Shown: positions 35,153 to 47,700 of the stretch, piece by piece
Numbering within the stretch: the first letter of the stretch is position 1
Layout: each line of letters begins with the position of its first letter
Source: Ampelocalamus luodianensis
Lineage: Eukaryota > Streptophyta > Magnoliopsida > Poales > Poaceae
Reading direction: 5' to 3'
Assembly (NCBI GenBank): GCA_036346255.1
Contig: CM070629.1
Location: 50,900,916 to 50,964,915 of the forward strand
DNA: 64,000 nucleotides
Made by a program: the position numbers and the translations under genes
The notes under the pieces: generated by a model
What the model was told of the DNA's origin: nothing
The model's database searches: none
What the model saw: the letters and a program-made list of their open reading frames with translations, nothing else

Positions 35153-36128
35153 GCTGCAAGAGAAGGGTTTTATCCGTCTAGCTCATCCCCTTCCGGCCAG
35201 CGATTATTTTTGTGAAGAAGAAGGACAAGACCTTGCGCATGTGTGTTGATTACCGTCCGCTTAATGAAGTGACGGTGAAGAACAAGTATCCTTTGCCCCG
35301 TATTGATGATCTTTTCGATCAGTTGACCGGAGCGCGTGTCTTCTCCAAGATTGACTTGAGATTGGGCTATCATCAAGTCAGGATCAGGACCGAGGATATT
35401 CCTAAGACGGCCTTTGCTACTCGTTATGGTCTTTACGAGTACACCGTCATGTCTTTTGGTTTGACTAATGCTCCTGCTTTATTCATGAACCTTATGAACT
35501 CGGTATTCATGGAGTATTGGATAGGTTTGTGGTGGTATTCATCGACGATATCCTTATCTACTCCAAGAGCGAAGAAGAGCATGCTGAGCATCTTAAGCTT
35601 GTGTTGGGCAAGCTGCGTGAGCACCAGCTGTATGCAAAATTCAGCAAGTGTGAGTTCTGGTTGAAGGAAGTGGCATTCTTGGGTCATGTTCTTTCAGCAG
35701 GAGGTGTGGTCATGGATCCTAGCAAGGTCGCGATGTGCTATCTTGGGGTCACCCAAGTCGGTCACCGATGTGCGGAGTTTTCTTGGTTTGGTGGCTACTA
35801 TCGCCGCTTTATCGAGAATTTCTCCAAGATTGCGAAGCCTATGACTGAATTGCTCAAGAAAGACAAGAAGTTTGAGTGGTCTACTGCTTGTGATGTGAGT
35901 TTTCAGGAACTCAAGAAGCGGTTAACTTCAGCCCCAGTGCTTGTTCTCCCTGATATTCACAAGAGTTTTGATATCTATTGTGATGCTTCTCGTCGTGGTC
36001 TTGGTTGTGTTCTTATGCGGGAAGGCAAGGTTGTGGCCTATGCATCGCGGCGCTTGAGGCCGCATGAACTCAACTATCCTACTCATGACTTGGAGTTAGT
36101 CTGCGTGGTCCATGCACTCAAGATTTGA
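35153..36128 (+). pseudogene. pol of element D: reverse transcriptase and RNase H
   Basis: The frame from 35212 carries the polymerase core, LRMCVDYRPLNEVT, then FSKIDLRLGYHQVRI (the catalytic Asp of motif A) and YEYTVMSFGLTNAP. A frame shift near 35515 moves to the frame from 35517, with FIDDILIYS (the two catalytic Asp of motif C) at residues 8-16 and FSKCEFWLKEVAFLGHV. RNase H follows, with FDIYCDASRRGLGCVL and YASRRLRPHELNYPTHDLEL. The frame stops at 36126-36128, before the last RNase H block, which appears in other frames to about 36200. All catalytic motifs are present, so the copy looks young but is disrupted as written. Confidence 0.9.
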
Positions 36129-36684
36129 CAAAGATTATCGATTGGTAACCGTTGTAAGGTGTATTCGACCACAAGAGCTTGAAGTACTTGTTCACCCACC
36201 GATCTGAACCTCGTGCAAAGGAGATGGTTGGAATTGATCAAGGACTATGATATGGGTATCCAGTATCACCCGGGCAAGGCCAATGTCGTTGCAGATGCGC
36301 TTAGTCGAAAGGTGTATTGCAACATGTTGATGCTCCAAGAGCAGCAGCCTGCTCTCATTTCTGAATTTCAGCGCCTTAAATTGGGTTTGATCGAGCACAG
36401 TTCTCTTGCTACCTTGGTTGTGTAGCCAACCTTGGTGGACCAAATCAAGGCGGTACAGCAGTCAGATGTTGGCGTGAGCCAGATCAAGCAGAACATCAAG
36501 GATGGGATAGCCAAGTGCTTTTCAGAGGATGAGCATGGCGTTGTGTGGTTCGGGCAGCGTCTTGTAGTTCCTAAGGTCATGGAGTTGCGGGAATTGATTC
36601 TCCGCGAAGCCCATGATTCTCCTTTGTCTATCCACCCCGGGGCTACCAAGATGTATCAGGACCTTCGTCAGAGATTCTGGTGGA
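36129..36684 (+). pseudogene. pol of element D: end of RNase H, linker and first half of integrase zinc finger
   Basis: The frame from 36213 gives DYDMGIQYHPGKANVVADAL, the usual end of RNase H in Ty3/gypsy, and stops at 36423-36425. The frame from 36432 carries the linker and the two histidines of the HHCC zinc finger (REAHDSPLSIHPGATKMYQD). It ends in RFWW at the point where element C was inserted (after GTGGA, 36680-36684). The two cysteines are found 13 kb away at 49906-49920. Confidence 0.87.
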
Positions 36685-37124
36685 TGTGAGGACCCCGGTT
36701 TATTCGGCTTGTACTGTTTAACCATCCACTTGGTCCTAACAGTACAAATCAAATAAACCAAGCCTCGAGATATGTATACTTCCCAGAAATGCAGTATACA
36801 CACCCCGCTACAAAATCATGCATCAATTCCATTCATACACATAGAGCCAAGCAAAAGCAACAAGCGAAAGACATAGATAATATAAAGAGAGTTATTACAA
36901 AGAGAGGCCGACTGCCAAAATTCATAAAGATAAGTAAATACACAATGAAGCAAAATGGCCATAAGATGGCGATAAACAAAAGCCAATCGGTGTGCCTTTA
37001 CCACAAGGCAACCAACCGGACCGCCAAGCTAATCGTCCCAAACAGCGCGCAACAACACTCTCACAAAGTGAGGCCCTTGGGGCTCACCTTCTTCCTCTGC
37101 AACAATTAATATTAAGCAAGCGGA

Positions 37125-37147
37125 TGAGTACAAAACTTGTTTTGTAC
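37125..37147 (-). promoter_or_regulatory. Conserved LTR palindrome, C 3' LTR copy
   Basis: GAGTACAAAACTTGTTTTGTACT is an extended inverted repeat about 460 bp from the LTR 3' end. Equivalent palindromes are at 45182-45205, 7951-7968, 27129-27146, 32428-32445 and 55804-55821. Its role is unknown; it could act as RNA structure in the leader. Confidence 0.6.
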
Positions 37148-38879
37148 TGCAAGACTGACGTGTGAGATAACAGAACTATAATTAACTACATGCAAGCTTT
37201 ATTTAAGTGGATGAGGCTTTGGACTTATTTTCACATAAAGCAAGTTTTCATTTGCAATAAGGTAATAGATTCAAAGCAAGTTTGCAATTAACTTTTATTG
37301 TTCAAATAAAGAGAGACAATAATAACATAGATGAGAACAACACCAACCTAGAAGTGACTAACCCATAGTCACCACAACAATAGCATGAAGTACCCTTCAT
37401 ACCACCCATGTCAAGTTTAAGTTTTAAAAGGTTGTAGTCTAGTTCTTGCGGAAATAACCAAGCGTGTCCATAACCTAGGGCGAGGCTATTCGAATAGTTT
37501 TAACCTGCAGGTGTACCAATGTACCCACACGATAGACCGCCTTTCCACCACCACGGTTAGCACACTTCCTTTGGTATGCGGGCATGGCTAAGTCTAACAA
37601 GACGCTTTCCAATGGGCGATGCTAATTAAGAGCCGCAACCCACGGAGAAAGACACATTAAACAGCCTAACCGGTGCGCTAATGCTCCTCCAACACCACAA
37701 ACACACACACACAGAACACACCCACCGACCAGCTCATAATTAACACCTCCCAAAGTACTTAGTCAAGAGAGGTTCCATATCCCCCTCGTGTGGTTAGCAC
37801 GCAATAATTGCTTGGATCAATGGCACAAGTAACTCGGTCCTTAGGGACTTAGGCACCATTCCACACACCCAACAGATCACATCAACATACCATTGTGCCC
37901 AAGTCAAGATATAGTTTTGTTTTCGCTTTTGATTTGTAAATCAATAAAACACAAGGGTTGGACATAATGGAGTAGTAGAAGTAGTTGTGTGATCAAGATC
38001 ACCGACTAAGTCGATGATCGCCCAATACTACCGATAACTAGGCATGGCTAAGCAATATTCATTCGTGATCTACTAAGTGATAAGAGTTCATCCATCGAAC
38101 TCTAACCACAACAAATAACCTAGGCTCAGGTAGTAGAGGATAATTATTTACCTACAGATTATGCAACTAGAGGATTAACTAATCAATTTAACAACAAAAT
38201 AGCAATGCATACATAGAAGTTAAACAAAATATTAGACTTTAAAGTAATGGGATCAATGGAAATGATCAAATCGCTTGCTTCGCTTGTCGTTGCTCAATTT
38301 GTTGCGGAGGGTCGTTCTGGGATTACCGCAAATATCGAATCCTAAGCGAAAGAGCGAAAACAACCAATAAGACGAGCAACACTTAAACAAAAGAGCAAGC
38401 AAAAATTATCCAAATGTGACGAAATTTATACACAAGGTAAAATACGAACATACCTAGCCATAGAAACTGGAAAAACTTAATTTGGATTTGTGGTGCAAAA
38501 GATATTCTCTAAAAACCTAATTTCGGCCATAATTAGCACTGTAGCAAAAATATTTTCTAGAAAGATTTTGAAGCTGAAACTTTTATGGTAGCTACCTACT
38601 GGTATAGTGGTAACCCATATAAAATTTCAGGTCATTTGGAGTTAAAATGATTTAGTTATGATTTTTCTAAGTTTTAAATCCAAGACATGATTAATTTCAG
38701 TATTAAAGACTACTGCAAAACCTATACTAAGCTAAAGTACTTTAACAGATGCATTTATAGAATTTTAGTTTGTTAAATTTGGAGCTACAGAGAAAAAGTT
38801 ATGCAATTTTGAAGTTTAAAACAATTAATATGTGCAATTAAAAGCTTCTCGAACTAAATCTGGAAAACCCATAAAAACT

Positions 38880-39900
38880 GGGGAGGTCGTGGGCCGTTGA
38901 TCAAAGATCGCACGGCTCACGATCTCAGATGCTAAAACCCGCATGAGCTCCTGGGCGCAAAGACCTCATCGCGCCTAGGGGAGGTCTTAACCGTTGATAT
39001 GGAATCCAACGGCTCCGACCACCGGATGCACAAAGACACGCGAAGGAAGGAGCTCGCACTAGGGAGGTCGTGGCCATCGATCTGATCTGCGGCCCCGAGC
39101 TCCACGAGGAGGTCCTACGGCTATCCAACTAAGGGAAGGTGCAGGCGGTTAAGATCTCCGAGGAGGTCTTAACGGTGCAGATCTGAGCGGAGAGAGACCT
39201 AAACGGTGCTTAACGAGAGGTCTTGACGGCTAGGATCTCACCGAGGAGGTCCTAACGGTCTAGATTTCCTCGGGAGGTCCTCCAACACGTGCTTTATCAG
39301 AGAGAGATCTGGATGGCTCGGATCTCCATAGGAGAGGTCCCGAGCGGTCCGGATCTAGGCGGGAGGTCCTCATGGTTAAGACCAAAGACGAGAGCGGTCT
39401 GAGGCTCTCTTTACAAAGAGACCAAGAGGTGGTCTTTTGTAAAGAGGACCCTGGGGTGGTTTTGAAGGTTTTCTTTACAAAAGACCAGGGGTGGTCTTTT
39501 GCAAAAGAGGACCTTGGTGGGGTGGCTCAGGGTGGTTTCTAGAAAACGACTAAGGAAGGACCTTTTGCAAGGAGGACCCCAAGGAGGTCCGAGAGGGTGG
39601 TTTTGACAAAAACGACCGGGGTGACCTTTTCGCATAGAGGGCCTCAAGGAGGTCTTTTGCAAAGAGGACCCCAAGGAGGAGGGTGATCCTAGCGGCTGGG
39701 ATTTAACCTACGGAGGTCTTTAACGGCCAGGATTCTATATGGTGGGAGGTCCAGAGACTTAGGATTTTACGGAAAAGATCCTAAGGCCCAGATCTGAACT
39801 TGGAGAGGTCGTGAACAGCTAAGATTAGCCCGAGGAGGTCCTAGAGTGGTTTCGATGGTGCAGGACCTCCAGACAGCGGCGGCTAAGACAACTTAATACA
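38880..39900 (-). repeat. LTR-internal minisatellite (C 3' LTR)
   Basis: Degenerate units with GAGGTCCTAACGGTCTAGAT and related forms, plus a GGTCTTTTGCAAAGAGGACC sub-array at about 39410-39680. The homologous array in the partner LTR is at 46940-47950. Confidence 0.75.
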
Positions 39901-40628
39901 TCTAATGATTGACAATAAATGAATCTAAAAGGAACACTTAATGACTAAGGCCCTGGCCTACACGACAGTGACTCCACGGCACAAATTAGGACACAATTAA
40001 TGCACCAATGATGAGCAATGATTTGAGCATTAAAGTGGTCCTAAGAATATGACGAAAACGGGAGGTTTTGAACCGACAAAACCCGAAGGCAGCACTTGCG
40101 CGGCGATGTGGACCTCGTCGGCGGAAACTACAGCACGAATGAGCTCCAAATAGGACGGAGAACCTAAGGGTGCCAAAGCTACACCGAAGCACCACCAACC
40201 GGCGGCTAATCGGAGATAACCGCCGGGACCAATGCGCCAAAACGAAACCGAAGAGGTCTAAAAGAATAGGATTTCGATCTTTGAAACACCGACCGGGGAA
40301 TGAAGGGAGCTAGAGGTGGCCGCAAGAGCTCCGGTGAAGGTGGAGGTCGCGGAGGTGAAGAAGACGACGCCCCGCCACGAACGCGCGCTCCCACTTTATC
40401 AACCTCTGTGAAGGTCAAACAAAGCAAGTCAGAGAGGCTCGAGGTGACCAAGGGAACAAGATGATCGCCACTATTGCAATGTTGAACCACCAAGCTCGGA
40501 GGTCGACGGAGAGCTCCGAGGTCCGGCAATGGTGGCAATGGCTTTCGGGTGTTTGAGAACAAGAGAACTGAGAAAGAACTAGGGTTGCAAGAGAGTGACT
40601 AAAAGAACTAAGAGAGGAAGCTTGAGCT

Positions 40629-40637
40629 TCAAATATA
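40629..40637 (-). promoter_or_regulatory. Probable TATA box, C 3' LTR
   Basis: TCAAATATA on the plus strand reads TATATTTGA on the minus strand, following CCGGC. A pyrimidine-rich leader (CTCTCTTAGTTC type) follows. The same site in the partner LTR is 48723-48731. Confidence 0.5.
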
Positions 40638-41752
40638 GCCGGTGGGAAGGATGGCAAAGTCACCGGTGCCGAGCCCAAGTACACGGGATCGATGGGAGTA
40701 GGTTGTCGTGAGACTTTTGAGCAAAAGGTGCGCGGACATTTAATGTTGGCGACACATAGCCGCTTGTCGACCTTAGAGTTGACAAGGCACCGCTCTCTCT
40801 CCGCCATGCACAAAATTTGATAATGCCTGTGCCCACCCGACGGTGAGAGGACCAGTCAAAAGAGCCCAACGGCTAAAATCAGCCGAGCTCCACCGTGGAG
40901 GTCGTGAGTCGTTGGATTGAAATCCAAGGGCTCGGATCTTGAGCCAAGTATTAGAGGTCCTAACACTTAGGGAGGTCCGAGCCACGATCTCAAGAGAGAT
41001 GGCCCACGATCACCCAAGCGCTAGGGGTGGTCGTGGAAGTCCGAGGAGGTCGCCCCGGGTGGTCTTTGCAAAAGGTGCAAAGGAGGTCCTGGGGGAGGCC
41101 CTCGAGGGTTGTCTTTGTAAAAGAACCTGTGGAGGTCGTGCGGGTGGGAGGTCCTTTACAAAGAACCGAGGAGGTCTTGGAGCGTTGGATTTAAAATCCA
41201 ACAGCCCGGACCACCTGTGCCCAATTGCTCGAGCCCGACACGGCTCAAGCGGCCCGGTGCGACCAAGACCTGGAGGTCTGAGTCCAAGTCTGACTCGGAC
41301 CAGAGCTTAGGGTTTAATTTGAACTGGGATCTTGAAGGAACCTTTAGAGTTAGCAAACTAGCTCCAAATTCTATGAAATCTTGACAGTAGCTTGCTAACC
41401 TCGAGTTGGACCTTGTATAAAATTTCCAAAGGTTTTTATGCTGAGCATTTTTCTCCAGAAATTATACAATGCTTTGAGCTAGGGTTTGACTACAAGTCAA
41501 GCAAGTTTGACTGACCTAAAAACTCTTCAAACAATTTCTGAAAATTTGTGAAATTTTTCGAGGGTCACATATCAACCCAAGAACTTAGGAAAAATATTTC
41601 CCGGAGATGATCAACGGACTTGTGACTTTGTATCTCCATACTGCAGTGCAATAATTGTTTAGTACACACAGAAATACATGATGTAAGGAAAAGTTTTAAT
41701 TTCTACTAATTTTCTTACATTTGAAACACAAGTTGAAAATGGGGATGTTACA

Positions 41753-41765
41753 AACCTCCCCTTAC
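41753..41765 (-). other. Polypurine tract of element C
   Basis: On the minus strand this reads GTAAGGGGAGGTT, directly before the LTR start TGTAACATCC. Confidence 0.75.
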
Positions 41766-41788
41766 AAAAATCTCGTCCGAGATTTGGT

Positions 41789-42770
41789 TCACTCGGAAAA
41801 GAAAGAGGGTAGTCTGCACGAAGGCGATCTTCTCGCTCCCAAGTAGCCTCATCCTCGGAATGGTCTCGACCACGAACTTTAAGGAACTTGATGGTCTTGT
41901 TCCTTGTTCTTCGCTCGGCCTCCTCGAGTATGCGAGCAGGTGCTCGCGATAGGTCAAATCCTCCTGAACATCAAGAGTTTCCAACGAGCTTCCTCTGTTG
42001 GAACACGGAGGCACTTCTTAAGCCGGGACAAATGGAACACATCATGTACCCCGCAAGTGCAGCAGTAACTCCAACTTGTAGGCAACGGCTCCTTTCTTCT
42101 CGATAACACGGTATGGACCGACATATCGAGGAGCTAACTTGCCCTTGGCACCAAAACGCTGGTGACCTTTCAGAGGAGAAACCTTGAGATAAACGAAGTC
42201 ATTGGGCTCAAAGCTCAACTCACGGCGACGGCGATCCGCATAGCTCTTTTGCCTGGATTGAGCTGTGCGTAAGCGATCACGAATGAGCTGGACTTGACCC
42301 TCGGCCTCATTAATTGAGTCCGGGCCAAAGAAAGGTCTTTCACCGGTCTCGCACCAGTTCAACGGGTTCTACACTTTCTCCCGTATAAGGCCTCAAATGG
42401 TGCCATGCCGAGACTGGCTTGGAAACTGTTGTTATAAGAAAACTCGGCGAATGGCAAGCACTTTTCCCAATGCTTCCCATAAGAAAGGACACAAGCTCGC
42501 AGCATGTCCTCCAAAACTTGGTTGACCCTTCTGGTCGACCATCTGCTTGGGGTGATAGGTCAGGCTTTGAAAGAAAGACGAGTTCCCATAGCTTCTTGCA
42601 AGCTATGCCAGAACTGAGAGGTGAAGATGGAACCACGGTCAGAAATGATCGTCTTCGGCACCCCATGCAAGCTCACGATCCCGGCGATATAGAGCTCGCA
42701 AGGTGGCCGTATGAATCTTGGTTCGGACGGGTAGGAAGCGTGCCACTTTAGTCGACACGGGAAAACTTAC
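41789..42770 (-). pseudogene. pol 3' part of element C: integrase core end and chromodomain
   Basis: Read on the minus strand. The frame at 42042-42362 gives QKSYADRRRRELSFEPNDFVYLKVSPLK and APRYVGPYRVIEK (under 20 residues each side of the gap), the usual region after the integrase core. The integrase core end (HPQ..DG, then EDML..CVLSYG) is in broken frames at 42370-42660. The chromodomain (DVQEDLTYREH, later EATWEREDRLRADYP) is at 41789-41980 and ends at the stop 41789-41791. At least three frame breaks occur. The catalytic Asp residues of the core are not all visible, so it is not a working integrase. Confidence 0.8.
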
Positions 42771-43198
42771 AGTCTAGATATAACAAGGATTGTGATGAGA
42801 GATCTTTCTTGATCTATGGGTGGTGGTGCAAGATCGTTGTTAGTGGTGGAGCGATTTGTCCAGTTAATTCGGAACAAGTGGTGCCGTAACTTCCGAGCGA
42901 TATGTCTAGCCATCTCCACTAACAACGGAATCTCGGCCGCTAACTAGCTATACGAGTCATCCTCTCATGACTAGCTATCTTAGAGGACTATGGCCACCTA
43001 GTTGGTGAAGCAAATTGTGCGTTACTCCACTAACGAACAGAGACCACGATCGGTTAACTAGCTATCACGAGTCATCCTCCGCAACCGACTTCTTAGATGG
43101 ACTATGGCCATTTAGGCCACAGAAGTAAACTTAACTTGTGATGACAACGATCCGCATAGCCCTCCTGTCTGGTTGAGCTGCGCGAAATCGATCTCGAC
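42771..43198 (-). repeat. Rearranged block in element C with about 110-bp direct repeat
   Basis: Two diverged direct units start at about 42916 and 43026; both contain TAACTAGCTAT, CGAGTCATCCTC and GGACTATGGCCA. Just before them an inverted match (GTTGTTAGTGGTGGAG at 42837 against CTCCACTAACAAC at 42915) could form a hairpin. The right end (CGATCCGCATAGC, about 43150) repeats a piece of the integrase C-terminal region near 42233. This marks a duplication and deletion junction. Confidence 0.6.
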
Positions 43199-43480
43199 TT
43201 AACTGAAGTTGGTTGTTCTGATCTTGACATTTTGCTTGATTTGGTTCACTCCAGCATCCGACTGCTGAGCAAACTTGATCTGATGCACCAAGGTTGGCTG
43301 CTCGACCAAGGCCGCAGGAGATCCGTGCTCAACCACACCCAAGTTGAGACGTTGAAATTCTTCAAGAAGGGCGGGCTGCAGTTCCTGGAGCAACAATGCA
43401 TTGCAAAACACCTTTTTGACTAATTGTATCTGCGACAACATTAGTCTTGCCCGGATGGTAATGAATTCCCATGTCGTAGT
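43199..43480 (-). pseudogene. RNase H end and pre-integrase linker remnant of element C
   Basis: The minus-strand frame 43199-43441 reads LLLQELQPALLEEFQRLN and HQIKFAQQSDAGVNQIKQN, matching the D linker at 36330-36510 in order. Just upstream on the same strand, about 43440-43480, the end of RNase H (DYDMGIHYHPGK) is still readable. The rest of reverse transcriptase, protease and gag is missing. Confidence 0.75.
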
Positions 43481-44726
43481 CCTTAACGGTCAAGATTGAT
43501 CCAACAAGAGGTCTGAATGGCTCGGATTAAATCAAGGAGGTCTCATATGGTATAAAGAGGTTCAAACACTGGTCTTTGCGAGTTTGCAGGACTCGGTACC
43601 ATCACACCTCCGGTAGCACCGGTGCTACATGGCGGTAAGGGATTCCCAGAACCTATGTTCCTAAGAGTTTGTTTCTCTCATGAAACGGTGTGAAATTGAA
43701 CAGAGGAAATACCGCATAGCGGTAACACCGAGTTGACGTGGTATGGATTATTCCAGAGAAAGGGGTATCGAAAGAGAGTTCTAGAGAAGACAGAACCAAA
43801 AGGGAGGCCTGGGTAATTTTATAACCCACTCAACACAAAGAGCTTCCAAATTGGATCTGTTGAAGTTTGTTTTAGTTATTTAGAATTCTTTCGAAAACTT
43901 AGGTTAAGTTTTGAACTCTCATCAAAACCAAATGGTTCTATTTTATTTTAAATGCCTAGAAAAGGTTTAGAAAACAAGGGTGTTACTAATAACTTTGGTT
44001 AGCAACACCGCCCAAAACTTGAAGTTGAGGAAAGCGAAAAGTTAACGACTAGGGGAAATGAGATATCACCCTAGACAAAAACCAAAAACAGCAAGTAAAC
44101 AAACTTTAAATGCTTCCAAAAAGGCTCCAAAACATCAAAGGAAACATCAAACCAAAGTTCAACTTCTCACTGCCATTAACCCGTATTGAATGAACGAGCA
44201 ATGGTTTGAGAAGATAAATTTCAGCACACTACCTCAAGTCTAACACTACGCAAGAGCAAGGTTAAGGCGGCAAAATAGCGTTAGGTACTTAGCTAACTAG
44301 TATCACATCTTACCCTTTTATTCCCACAAGTTTTAGTTGATTATCCTCTCATTTTCTACCCTATTTAGAAACCTTTGAGCCTGCTGTCCGGAAATTGAAT
44401 GATCGCTGTCCAGATTTCGCATCCAAGCCTCCTAATTGAAATCTTCAACTTCGGAAGCTTCAAAACCTTGTAGAGGGCGGCTAACATTTCAATTTGCCAA
44501 GCTCATTGGTCCCAAAACCCAATTAATCGATAATGACTATCTTTTGAGAGAAGGAAAGGGAAAACACTTTTAAAACTCAAATTAGAGCAAGACGAGAAGA
44601 AAGCTAAGATAGGTAAGGAATAAAATCCGAGAACTTACTTAAGCTTTCACAAATCATTTGACCCTTTGAAAATAAGGTTTTCAAAATATCCTAAGGACGA
44701 CCAAGCTTGGGTTACTACGGTCGAAT
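43481..44726 (-). other. Leader of element C and deletion junction; no gene seen
   Basis: The stretch nearest the primer site (44290-44726) resembles the D leader in reverse. The part near 43480-43560 contains LTR-minisatellite-like pieces (AAGAGGTCTGAATGGCTCGG), so the deletion joined unrelated parts. No coding frame with a domain is present. Confidence 0.6.
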
Positions 44727-44739
44727 GGCTCGATACCAA
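44727..44739 (-). other. Primer-binding site of element C
   Basis: GGCTCGATACCAA on the plus strand is TTGGTATCGAGCC on the minus strand, identical to the site in D and likewise lacking one A relative to the standard initiator-methionine tRNA site. Confidence 0.8.
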
Positions 44740-44742
44740 CTT

Positions 44743-47700
44743 TGTGAGGACCCGGTTTATTCGGCTTGTACTGTTTAACCATCCACTTGGTCCTAACGAA
44801 GACAAATCAAATAAACCAAGCCTCGAGATATGTATACTTCCCAAATGCAGATACACACCCCGCTACAAAATCATGCATCAATTCCATTCATACACATAGA
44901 GCCAAGCAAAAGCAACAATCAAAGACATAGATAATATAAAGAGAGTTATTACAAAGAGAGGCCGACCGCCAAAATTCATAAAGATAAGTAAATACACAAT
45001 GGAAGCAAAATGGCCATAAGATGGCGATAAACAAAAGCCAATCGGTGTGCCTTTACCCACAAGGCAACCAACCGAACCGCCAAGCTAATCGTCCCAAACA
45101 AATACAAGAACACACTCACAAAAGTGAGGCCCTTGGGGCTCACCTTCTTCCTCTGCAACAATTAATATTAAGCAAGCGGATGAGTACAAAACTTGTTTTT
45201 GTACTGCAAGACTGACGTGTGAGATAACGAACTATAATTAACTACATGCAAGCTTTATTTAAGTGGATGAGGCTTTGGACTTATTTTCAAGATAAAGCAA
45301 GTTTTCATTTGCAATAAGGTAATAGATTCAAAGCAAGTTTGCAATTAACTTTTATTGTTCAAATAAAAGAGAGACAATAATAACATAGATAGAGAACAAC
45401 ACCAACCTAGAAGTGACTAACCCATAGTCACCACAACAATAGCATGAAGTACCCTTCATACCACCCATGTCAAGTTTAAGTTTTTAAAAGGTTGTAGTCT
45501 AGTTCTTGCGGAAATAACCAAGCGTGTCCATAACCTAGGGCGAGGCTATTCGAATAGTTTTAACCTGCAGGGTGTACCAATGTACCCACACGATAGACCG
45601 CCTTTCCACCACCACAGTTAGCACACTTCCTTTGGTATGCGAGCATGGCTAAGTCTAACAAGACGCTTTCCAATGGACGATGCTAATTAAGAGCCGCAAC
45701 CCACGGAGAAAGACACATTAAACAGCCTAACCGGTGCGCTAATGCTCCCCTCCAACACCACAAACACACACACACAGGAACACACCCACCGACCAGCTCA
45801 TAATTAACACCTCCCAAAGTACTTAGTCAAGAGAGGTTCCATATCCCCCTCGTGTGGTTAGCACGCAATAATTGCTTGGATCAATGGCACAAGTAACTCG
45901 GTCCTTAGGGACTTAGGCACCATTCCACACACCCAACAGATCACATCAACATACCATTGTGCCCAAGTCAAGATATAGTTTTGTTTTCAGTTTTTGATTT
46001 GTAAATCAATAAAACACAAGGGTTGGACATAATGGAGTAGTATAAGTAGTTGTGTGATCAAGATCACCGACTAAGTCGATGATCGCCCAATACTACCGAT
46101 AACTAGGCATGGCTAAGCAATATTCATTCGTGATCTACTAAGTGATAAGAGTTCATCCATCGAACTCTAACCACAGCAAATAACCTAGGCTCAAGTAGTA
46201 GAGGATAATTATTTACCTACAGATTATGCAACTAGAGGATTAACTAATCAATTTAACAACAAAATAGCAATGCATACATAGAAGTTAAACAAAATATTAG
46301 ACTTTAAAGTAATGGGATCAATGGGAAATGATCAAACTGCTTGCCTGCTTGCTGTTGCTCAATTTGTTGCGAGGGTCGTTCTGGGATTACCGCAAATATC
46401 GAATCCTAAGCGAAAGAGCGAAAACAACCAATAAGACGAGCAACACTTAAACAAAAGAGCAAGCAAAAATTATCCAAATGTGACGAAATTTATACACAAG
46501 GTAAAATACGAACATACCTAGCCATAGAAACTGGAAAAACTTAATTTGGATTTGTGGTGCAAAAGATATTCTCTAAAAACCTAATTTCGGCCATAATTAG
46601 CACTGTAGCAAAAATATTTTCTAGAAAGATTTTGAAGCTGAAACTTTTATGGTAGCTACCTACTGGTATAGTGGTAACCCATATAAAATTTCAGGTCATT
46701 TGGAGTTAAAATGATTTAGTTATGATTTTCTAAGTTTTAAATCCAAGACATGATTAATTTCAGTATTAAAGACTACTGCAAAACCTATACTAAGCTAAAG
46801 TACTTTAACAGATGCATTTATAGAATTTTAGTTTGTTAAATTTGGAGCTACAGAGAAAAAGTTATGCAATTTTGAAGTTTAAAACAATTAATATGTGCAA
46901 TTAAAAGCTTCTCGAACTAAATCTGGAAAACCCATAAAAACTGGGGAGGTCGTGGGCCGTTGATCAAAGATCGCACGGCTCACGATCTCAGATGCTAAAA
47001 CCCGCATGAGCTCCTGGCGCAAAAACCTCATCGCGCTTAGGGAGGTCTTAACCGTTGATATGGAATCCAACGGCTCCGACCACCGGATGCACAGCACACG
47101 CGAAGGAGCTCCTCGCGCACTAGGGAGGTCGTGGCCATCGACCGGATCTGGCGGCCCCGAGCTCCACGAGGAGGTCCTACGGCTATCCAACTAAGGGGAA
47201 GGTCTGGGCGGTTAAGATCTCCCGAGGGGAGGTCTTAACGGTCTGGATCTGAGCGGAGAGAGGACCTAAACGGTGCTTAACAGCGAGAGGTCTTGACGGC
47301 TAGGATCTCACCGAGGAGGTCCTAACGGTCTAGATTTCCCTCGGGGAGGTCCTCCAACACAGTGCTTTAACAGAGAGAGATCTGGATGGCTCAGATCTCC
47401 ATAGGAGAGGTCCTGAGCGGTCCAGATCTAGGCGGGGAGGTCCTCATGGTTAAGACCAGCACGAGGAGGTCCTGAGGCTCTCTTTACAAAGAGACCAAGA
47501 GGTGGTCTTTTGTAAAGAGGACCCTGGGGTGGTTTTGAAGGTTTTCTTTACAAAAGACCAGGGGTGGTCTTTTGCAAAAGAGGACCTTGGTGGGGTGGCT
47601 CAGGGTGGTTTCTAGAAAACGACTAAGGAAGGACCTTTTGCAAGGAGGACCCCAAGGAGGTCCGAGAGGGTGGTTTTGACAAAAACGACCGGGGTGACCT

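Larger units (their letters stand above)
36685..41752 (-). mobile_element. 3' LTR of element C (5068 bp)
   Basis: It shares long identical stretches with the partner LTR, for example the frame at 39411-39674 equals 47484-47747 over 87 codons, pointing to a recent insertion. Yet in other patches many CTG/CAG of the partner read TCG, CGA or CG here (near 38280, 40460, 40690 and 40905). A minisatellite lies at 38880-39900. The palindrome region is at 37125-37147. Confidence 0.92.
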
